The translations under genes and the position numbers were made by a program. From NCBI RefSeq assembly GCF_016808335.1, contig NC_053145.1, positions 30,701,120 to 30,765,119 of the forward strand: DNA of 64,000 nucleotides, in the 5' to 3' direction. This stretch comes from Panicum virgatum (Eukaryota > Streptophyta > Magnoliopsida > Poales > Poaceae). This document shows, piece by piece, positions 56,065-64,000 of this stretch (the stretch's first letter is position 1; each line of letters starts with the position of its first letter). The notes beneath the pieces are model-generated. The model was not told where the DNA came from, ran no database searches, and worked only from the letters and a program-made list of their open reading frames with translations.

Positions 56065-58438
56065 ATGGAGAGTCTTGGTAAGATCCCAGTGTTTTTCGGC
56101 GAGGACTATGCTTATTGGAAAGTTCGCAGGTGTGCCTTCTTGCAAAGCATGGGAGCCGAGGTCTGGGATATCACCAAGAACCAGGCGTACGAGGTGCTTG
56201 CCGTTCGGACCTCTCCTCTTCAAGTGTCCGAGCACGAGGCTAACGCCAAGGCTGTCAATGCCTTGTTCGCTGGCGTTTCTCGTGCGGAGTTCTCACGCGT
56301 CCAAGGTTTTGAGGAAGCCCATAAAGTTTAGACGTGCCTTGAGAACTATCACGAGGGCACGCCTCAAGTGAAGGCTAGACTGTTCGAGACTCACTGGCGT
56401 GAATTTGAGAACTTCACATAGGGGCCGGGTGAGAGCATTGGCGACATGTTCAGTCGGTTTCAATCGATTGTGAACAAAGTCAGTGCGAACAGATCTGCTG
56501 ATGCCCTTGACTACACAGAGCATGAGAAGGCCCTCAAGTTGCTCTACGCACTTGACCGCTCTGTGTGGGATCTCAAGGTGAACACGATCATCAAGTCTGC
56601 AGGCTATGAGACTCTGACCATGAATGAGCTTTTCAGCAAGCTCAAGGCCACAGAGGGGGATAACCAGACACGAGTCAAGCTCAATGGTGCCCCTCCTTCC
56701 AAGAGCATCGTTCTTGTGACTGGCCCAGGTGGATCGAGCTCTAATGCTATCCTCCGACGACGATGACAAGAAGAAGAAGAAGCGGGACAAGGATGCCACC
56801 GGCTTCATCGGCCTTTGCTTGGTGGCCGGTCGGCGCAAGGGTTTCTGCACCATGGCGGGTGAGGCCAATGGTGCTCGTGCGTCTCCAGGTGGACATGCTA
56901 CACCGACGCACGACGGCTCTTCTCCTGGATCCGAGAGTGATTCAGAGGTAAACTCCACCATTGACCTGCTTGATACTGAGGTTAGGGAGTTGTACGCCGT
57001 TCTCGACAACCAGAAGAGGCTGCTTAAGAAAGCAGCTAGAGAGCGTAGAAAGCTTAGGGCTGAGCTGGCTTGTGCTAGAGAGAAATCTGGTGAGGATGAG
57101 TGCGCTGGCTGCATATCTCACATGAATGACCTTGTTGCTCTCCGAGCCAAGCATGATGAGAACATTGCGAACTTGGATGTTGCCAAGACTTCGCTTGCTG
57201 ACGTGTCTCATGAGCTAGCTAAGGCCAAGCATGAGCTTGAACTGGCTAAGGACGCTCCCATCGTTAGTGATGTGCTTGAATGCGATGAGTGTCCCATTTT
57301 TAAGTCTGATCTAGCTTCTTTGCAGTCTAAGTTTGCCACTATTGTTTGTGAGCTAGAGGAGCTTAGATCTAGGCCTGTTCTACTTGGTGCCTATAAGCTT
57401 TGTCCCACGCTTAGGTCGGAGCTAGATGAGAAGAACGCCTTGATTAAGTCTTTAGGGAAGACTAAGTTCGGGGAGTCTAGCCCACCTATTGATTGTCATG
57501 TTTGCCCTGGTCTGATTTCTGATTTGGATAATCTTGCGGTAGAGAAAGCCAACTTGGAGAATGAGAACACATATCTTAGGGCGATTCTGAGTTGGGTTTC
57601 TAGCAGTGAGCCGCAGTTGGGCATGATGATAAAGCAGTTTAAGAGTGGTGATGGTTTTGGGTTCGGTTACACATACACGAAGTCAGACTTTGACAAGCTG
57701 TATGGTAAGATCGGCAAGGCTACTGGAGCTCCAAGTGCTCTAAACACTGCTAGCACGAGCACGCAGCCTTCGCTTGTTGACCCCGTGGATGGTGTGCTTA
57801 AAGAACCATCGAAAGCACCTCCATAGAAGCAAGTTTGGGTTCCAAAACCCAATGAGCTGAGGAATCCCCTTGATACGCTCCCTGCTGCCACAGCCCAGAT
57901 TGCTCAGAAGAAGGGGGCTGCTCCTCCCCGTCCGCAGGCGAGGCCTCCACCTCACAAGAGAGAAGTGAGGTACCACTGCGAGTATTGTGACAGAGAGGGT
58001 CACCTAGAGGAGTTTTGCTTCAGGAGGAAGCGGGCTGTGAGGCGTGAGCAGGAGAGACGCAACTCGGACATATACTCTGCTCGGGTGCATGGTCCTCCTC
58101 GGCGTGGTGGTAGGCAAGATGCTAGGGCGCGCCGTGTAGGTGGAGGACAGGGAGACGGTGGAGGTTACCGTGCTCCAGCGGGTGGTCACTTTGCCGGTCG
58201 TGCTCCTGGTCGTCCTCAGTACGGCTATGGACCACGGGACCGAGGCTTTGGAGGAGGTTACGATGCACCACGCTTTCCTCGCGATGGTGGTCGTCAGCCT
58301 CGAGGTAGACGGGACAGGGGATACGCTTTTCCTGATTTTGCTAACCCTTCTGTAGAGCAAATGGCTCGACACTGGTTTGCTTCACACTTTGCTAACCCCA
58401 GTGTTGAGACATTTGCTCACCCTTTGTCTCACTACTGA
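56065..58438 (+). pseudogene. SIRE-2 gag
   Basis: The ATG at 56065 (MESLGKIPVFFGEDYAYWKV) opens the gag. TAG stops at 56329-56331 and 56419-56421 and a frameshift near 56745 interrupt it. A long Glu/Lys-rich coiled coil follows (LLDTEVRELYAVLDNQKRLL, LADVSHELAKAKHELELAKD), then a TAG at 57824-57826, then a zinc knuckle CEYCDREGHLEEFC (C-x2-C-x4-H-x4-C) near 57978, then an Arg/Gly-rich tail. The C-terminus repeats the phrase FANPSVE twice. The gag is long for copia, as in SIRE elements. Confidence 0.9.
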
Positions 58439-61400
58439 TGTGGAGGTTGGAGGCTTGGAGAACAGGTGGATCATGGACTCCGGTTGTTCGCGCCATATGA
58501 TCGGAACTGACAAATGGTTCTCCAGCCTCACCCCAACGCACCACAAAGAATACATCATATTTGGGGATAATGGTAAGGGCAAGGTACGTGGTGTTGGCGC
58601 TGTAAGAGTTTCTGATAGTTTTACCCTGAGAGAAGTTGCTTTGGTTTCAAACCTTGGGTTCAATTTGCTCTCTGTTTCGCAACTTCTTGATGATGGGTTT
58701 GAAGTTCGCTTCAAGGAGGGGTGTTCTCGAGTTTTGGATTCCAGAGGGGACCTGGTTTGCCGGATCGTTCCTCGTGACCGAGTTTTCTTGGTCGGTTTCT
58801 CTGGAACTCCTTTTGGCCCTTCTTGTTGCTTGTTGGCTGGTCCTTCTTCTGATCTATGGAAGTGGTATAGGAGACTTGGACATTTGATTTTCGACTTGTT
58901 GTCTAGACTTAGCTCACTTGGCCTAATCCGAGGATTGCCCAAATTGAAGTTTGAAAAGGACTTTGTTTGCCACCCGTGTCGCCACGGGAAGATGATTGCT
59001 ACTTCTCATCCGCCTGTTAATCAGGTGATGACCTCTCAACCTGGAGAGTTGCTACACATGGACACAGTTGGTCCTTCTAGGGTGATGTCAGTTGGTGGGA
59101 AGTGGTACGTTCTTGTGATCGTGGACGACTTTTCTCGCTATTTTTGGGTCTTTTTCATGAGAACCAAGGGTGAGGCTTTCGAGTTTGTTCGAGACTTGAT
59201 CCTGAGGTTGAAAAACGAGCTACCCCAGGCCATGCGGGCGATTCGAAGTGATAATGGCACAGAATTCAAAAACGCTCGTTTTGACACCTTTTGCAGTGAT
59301 CAAGGGCTTGAACACCAGTATTCTTCTCCCTACACTCCACAGCAGAATGGAGTTGTAGAACAGAAGAATCGGACGCTGGTCGAGATAGCGAGGACGATGC
59401 TCGACGAGCATAGGACTCCTCGAAAGTACTGGGCTAAGGTGATCAACATCACTTGTTATGTGTCCAACCGCATTTTCTTGCGTGCTTTCATGCACAAGAC
59501 TTCTTATGAGTTGCGATTTGGACGCCAGCCCCGTGTTGACCATCTCAGAGTTTTCGGTTGCCGGTGTTTTGTGCTGAAAGAAGGAAATCTTGATAAGTTT
59601 GAGTCTCGCTTGTCTGACGGCTTTTTTCTCGGTTATGCATCTCATTCCAGAGCATACCGTGTGTTGCTTATTGATTCTAACATCGTCAGAGAGACTTGTG
59701 AAGTCACTTTCGACGAGACTACACCGTGCAATGCTTCTGTCTTTGAAGTTGCAGGAGAAGATGAGCTCGACACCTCCATCTTTGAAGATGAGGAGGAAGA
59801 AGTTGCGGAGGGTGATGCTGAGGCTACCACGCGTCCTGTGGACCCAGTCGCCTCCGTCATGAGCTCGGACGATGATGACGGCCCTGATCCTACTACGTCT
59901 ACTTCCCGGGGGCCAGTCGAGCTGGTGACTCAGCCTTCACCAGCTGCACCTGAGGAAGCACCAGCTTTGGTTGAGGAAGAGGCGACTTCGACAAGGGAAG
60001 CACCGCGACACATTCAGCGTCGTCATCCACCTCAACAGATGCTAGGTGACCTCAATGAGCGAGTCACACGGTCCAAGGTAACAAGTATCGCTGGCTTTGC
60101 TCATTCAGCGTTTGTTGCCTCTTTTGAGCCCAAAGATATTGGACACGCTCTCTCTGATTCTAATTGGGTCAATGCCATGCATGAGGAACTCGAAAATTTT
60201 GAAAGAAACCAAGTTTGGGTTTTAGTCGAGTCTCCACCTACTTGTAATCCCATCGGAACGAAGTGGGTTTTCAAAAAACAAGCAGGGTGAGGATGAGTTG
60301 GTTGTTCGAAACAAGGCTCGTCTTGTTGCCCAGGGGTTTTACCAAAAAGAGGGTATTGATTTTGAGGAAACTTTTGCCCCGGTAGCACGCTTAGAGGCGA
60401 TTCGAATCTTTCTTGCATTTGCTGCTTCCAAGGGTTTTAAAGTTTTCCAAATGGACGTTAAATCTGCCTTCTTAAATGGTTTTATCGAAGAAGAGGTTTA
60501 TGTGAAACAACCCCCTGGTTTCGAAAATCCCAAGTTTCCAAACTGTGTTTATAAACTTCAGAAACCACTTTATGGTTTGAAACAGGCACCTAGAGCTTGG
60601 TATGATAGACTGAAAATATTTTTACTGGCTCAGGGTTTTAAAATGGGATGTGTGGATAAAATTTTGTTCCTCATGCGGCCTGGCACTGATTTTCTATTAG
60701 TCAGATATACGTGGATGATATTATCTTTGGTGGCTCTTCTCATGCTCTTGTCTCCAAGTTTTCTGAGCAGATGTCCAGGGAGTTCGAGATGAGTATGATG
60801 GGTGAGCTGCAGTTCTTCCTCGGGCTGCAGATCAAGCAAACTTCCCAGGGCACGTTCGTCCATCAAGCCAAGTACACCAGGGACTTGCTGCGGAAGTTCG
60901 ACATGAGTGATATGTCACCTCAGCCGACTCCGATCAGCACTTCGACGGCGCTTGGTGAGGACTTGGATGGTGAGGCGGTGGACCAGAAGGAGTACATGAG
61001 CATGATCGGCTCTCTCCTGTACCTGATGGCGACGCGGCCGGATATTCAGTTCGGCGTGGGCCTCTGTGTGCGGTATCAGGCTTCGCCGCGCACCTCCCAC
61101 AGGCAGGAGGTGAAACGCATCTTCAGGTATCTGAAATTCACCCCTGAGTTTGGTCTCTGGTACTCTGCGGATTCTTCTCTGGTTTTGGTTGGTTTTTCTG
61201 ATGCCGATTTCGGTGGGTGTCGGTTGGATCGCAAGCCAACATCCGGGACTTGTCAATTTCTCGGTACATCTTTGGTGTCTTGGTCCTCTCGCAAGCAGAC
61301 TAGCGTAGCGCTTTCCTCTACAGAAGCTGAGTATGTTGCCGCTGCTAGCTGTTGTTCCCAGATCCTATGGATGAAACAAACCTTGCAGGATTATGGACTG

Positions 61401-61650
61401 AGTTATGATAGGGTTCCCATTTTTATAGACAACATGTCTGCTATTCATTGCAAAGAACCCTGTCCTACGTTCTAGAACCAAACACATAGATATCCGGTTC
61501 CACTTCCTGCGAGATAACCATGAGAAAGGCCACATAGACTTGATCCATGTCCCTTCAGAGAGGCAAACCGCAGATATCCTAACCAAACCACTTGAGCAGA
61601 ACACCTTTGCTCGCTTGCGATGGGAGCTTGGGGTTTGTTACCCCTTTTGA
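58439..61650 (+). pseudogene. SIRE-2 pol: protease, integrase, RT, RNase H
   Basis: After a one-base shift near 58430 the pol frame shows protease WIMDSGCSRHM (about 58470), the GAG-pre-integrase finger (RRLGHLIFDLLSRL...CHPCRHGK), and integrase HMDTVGPSR, SDNGTEFKNA and QQNGVVEQKNR. RT begins with [20 protein letters not shown]. An extra A in a homopolymer near 60275 breaks the frame. It resumes with [20 protein letters not shown] and [13 protein letters not shown], then a one-base loss near 60705 precedes the catalytic VDDIIFGG. RNase H includes SDADFGG and SSTEAEYVAAA. A last shift near 61445 leads to the natural end DILTKPLEQ...LGVCYPF at 61648-61650. It cannot encode active enzymes. Confidence 0.92.
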
Positions 61651-63033
61651 TCGGTGATTTTTCTTTGGTTAGCTTTGTAGGGTTTATTTGTTCTTCTCTT
61701 CGTTTTTTAGGTTTGGTAGTTGCATTGTGCATATGCATTGTACATTTATGCATTTTGCATTGCTTCACTTGCACTAGCATTCTTGTATACATTGCTATGA
61801 TCTCCTAGTGCTTGCTAGTGTGAGTTTATAAATGTGATCATGTATAGCTTGCTACACTGTGTATATGACTTCATCTGAGTTAAGCTATTTTGTTTTGAAA
61901 ATTTGAAAACATGGTCACCCTGTCTTGGCTACTAGCATGTTAGGGCGTGTTGATATGCTTTGCTATCTCATTCATGCTAGTGTAGCCTTTCGTTCAGCAA
62001 TTCATACTTGACATGATCTAAAATTGATAAAATTGTTTGAATTGTGCTTGAAATGGAATGAAAAGATCCAGGTGGGATTGCTTGTCGCACTGATCGAGCT
62101 TTCGGGACGGCTCACTTTGCACATGTGAGAACCCGACAAGGCCGTGCGTGACTGAAACGAGTGTCTTAAGCTTCTGACTGCCTTTGGCAGAGGCTTGGCC
62201 TCGTTGCTAAGTAAAGCATGACAAGCTTTCAACCCCTGGCATTAATAATTTGATTGAAAAATGAATGTTTGCAACTTGCTATGGCTGTTTTGGCTCACCT
62301 GTATGAGTTTGATTAGCACTGTCTTTCATTCCCTACTTGCTAGTGCTAGATCAAGGGTGATGCTTTTATTTCTCCTAAACTGGAACTTGACTAGCTCTAG
62401 GCTGATTTGATATACCCTGTAGAGCTAGATGCAGGTCTTGTTTATGGATGCACATGTGCTTGTGACTAGTTGTTGCTCATATCATTGTATCCCTGAATGC
62501 TTTCACTTACACCTCCTGCATTACATTCATTGCATAGCATATGTTCAGGGGGAGTTTTAGTTTCAGGGGGAGCTTTAGGTCTAAGCCTTGATGTGTGCAT
62601 GAGCCAACAAGGGGGAGAAGTTTAGTGATCGAACAAGGGGGAAATTTGTTTGATTTTTGAGAGAACCAAAAACTTGTTGAGCGCAGGGCCTTGAGGGTAC
62701 ATACATTTGGTGAGAGTTGCACTGGTAAGGGGGAAATGCATTCAGTGGGAGTTTCTGCTTTGTTTAGCTCCTGGTTTTCCCTCCGCTTCTGGCATGACTG
62801 TGTCGAGCCCTGCCTCTGTCTTTGAGGAGTCATGCCTGTGTTTGATCGATTGCGTCGAGTCGTTGCCCTTTTCTGAGGGAATCGATCTTTGCTTGGTCAA
62901 GTGACTTGTTCTTGCTTCTTTCGAGCTTTTGTCACTTGCTCAAGTCCTCTCTTGTTTCATTGTTCTTCACTGCTTTTGTTTCAATCTTGGTTCGTTTGTG
63001 GTGTGTTGACAATGCACTCATCAAGGGGGAGAT
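61651..63033 (+). other. SIRE-2 3' noncoding region and polypurine tract
   Basis: There is no domain-bearing frame and no envelope-like ORF is supportable. CAGGGGGAG, AAGGGGGAGAAG and AAGGGGGAAAT tracts recur between 62545 and 62735. The tract AAGGGGGAGAT at 63023-63033 abuts the 3' LTR and is the likely plus-strand primer. Confidence 0.75.
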
Positions 63034-64000
63034 TGAGGAATGTTGAGTACTCTATCCTGCTTGTGATGAGTGAATTGTCAACCGTGCGGTATGATCGTGC
63101 GCTTGCTCTTTGGATTGTAGGTACACGGGCGTCAAGTGTCGACGGAGAGCTGCCGTGGAGGTGCTGTGCCCGATGGACCGTGCGGTGGACGGCGGTGAAG
63201 GGCAGCCGGGACCGGAGCTCGTGCAGGGCGGCAGCTGTGGCGTCCACTCCTGGATTGAGGGTGCAAGCGGTGACGGAAGGCGGGTTTCTTAGTTTGCGCC
63301 ACAAAACCAAGGAGGCGGACGGCGGTTGAAGACGCCAAGTCGTGGAGGCACGAGCGTCGGTCTCGAGACTGACGGAGGCGACGGGCATCGACGGCGTCTA
63401 GGGCCTCGCTGCGGGCGAGGAGGTGACGGGCGTCGGGCGGCGTCTAGGGCCGTCAGAAGGCCGAGGCGGGAACGGCGTCTAGGGCCACGGCGTGGAGGCG
63501 GGAATCTTCCCGCGCTTGGAGTTTTGGCGGTTTTCTCAAAACCGGCCACCTACCCGGGTTTCGCGGACCCCCCAAAACCGCGAACCGGATCTTCATCGAC
63601 ATGGCGGCATCGCGGAGAAGGCTTCGAGTCGAAGAAAGAAACTCCGCCGACGGATGAGACCGTGTACATATTTCCGGTTTTGCCCCCTACGGGCGTTTTA
63701 GTGTCTATTTGAGTTTAGGGGTAGTTTAGTCTTTTGGGTTGAGAGTTGTTGGGGTTAAATACCCCCTCACCCCCTCTCCCTCTCTCTTCTTCTTTTTTCC
63801 CTGGCGCAAGAAACAGCCGCCCCTCTCCTAGAGCCTGGCGCCCCTCTCTCCCTCTATGTTCTTCCTCCCTCTCCTCTCTTAGGGATGGATTTTTTGAGTT
63901 TTTGTACTGAGATTGATCGGGAAAGGAGGCCCATCCCTCCTTGTGCCCTCAGGGGTTTTGAATTCACTTCGATTTCATTCATCTTGAGCCTCATGTGTTT
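63034..64000 (+). repeat. SIRE-2 3' LTR, truncated by the window end
   Basis: Starts TGAGGAATGTTGAG and matches 53935-54900 with scattered substitutions. About half of the LTR is visible. Confidence 0.92.

Larger units (their letters stand above)
53935..64000 (+). mobile_element. SIRE-2: Ty1/copia SIRE-lineage retrotransposon, 3' end beyond the window
   Basis: 5' LTR 53935-56000, initiator-Met primer site, gag, protease, integrase, RT, RNase H, a long 3' noncoding region rich in AGGGGGA tracts, then the start of the 3' LTR at 63034. Domain order (integrase before RT) defines Ty1/copia, and the long gag and G-rich 3' region fit SIRE. At least three stops and four frameshifts make this copy inactive. 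The two LTR starts differ by several percent by eye. Confidence 0.94.

Noticed and set aside
61651..63033. Possible envelope-like ORF in SIRE-2, as reported for some SIRE elements
   Set aside because: Only short frames without signal peptide, transmembrane segment or coiled coil. The region is dominated by purine tracts.

Overview
This is nuclear DNA from a grass (Poaceae), most likely a panicoid species. The evidence is one GC-rich plant gene with canonical GT-AG introns, a clade II SWEET sugar transporter closest to grass SWEET4, set in a thick bed of plant LTR retrotransposons (Tat, Tekay/Del and SIRE lineages), MITEs, a Helitron and a MULE. There are no rRNA or tRNA genes, no CRISPR arrays and no bacterial genes.

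Bases 1-29654 are a three-level nest. The oldest layer is a Ty3/gypsy Tat-lineage element (here Tat-1), seen as a fragment at 1-439 and its continuation at 27237-29654, which ends in its 3' LTR. A second Tat element (Tat-2, 440-27231, LTRs of about 1.45 kb, target duplication CCATG) inserted between the two RNase H domains of Tat-1. A Tekay/Del chromovirus (Tekay-1, 6147-16572, LTRs of about 2.62 kb, target duplication TCGTG) then inserted, in reverse orientation, between the reverse transcriptase and RNase H of Tat-2. Removing each insert together with one copy of its target duplication restores the host reading frame exactly. Tekay-1 is the youngest, with nearly identical LTRs and a 1319-codon open pol. 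Tat-2 carries, downstream of integrase and on the opposite strand, a five-exon gene (23116 down to 19450) with intact GT-AG junctions but several stops and one frameshift. This is the most unusual coding unit in the window.

Bases 29655-33100 are intergenic, with faint transposon relics. SWEET4 (33380-37234, five exons, 259 codons) is the only apparently functional host gene. Its fourth intron is about 2 kb.

Bases 37995-44082 hold a reverse-oriented SIRE-type Ty1/copia element with gag but no pol (SIRE-1). Bases 44083-52480 are AT-rich and contain two diverged copies of one segment (about 47.2-48.5 kb and 51.0-52.5 kb), plus shorter repeats resembling the SWEET4 3' flank. They are dissected by a Helitron nested in a TIR element, a Tourist-like hairpin MITE, a MULE with a 9-bp target duplication, a solo LTR related to Tat-1, and a hAT-type MITE. 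Bases 52.9-53.5 kb hold an array of degenerate CGTCTACC...GACGAAAT repeats followed by a GC-rich exon-like block. From 53935 to the window end lies a second SIRE-type Ty1/copia element (SIRE-2) with full gag-pol domain order but several stops and frameshifts. Its 3' LTR runs off the window.
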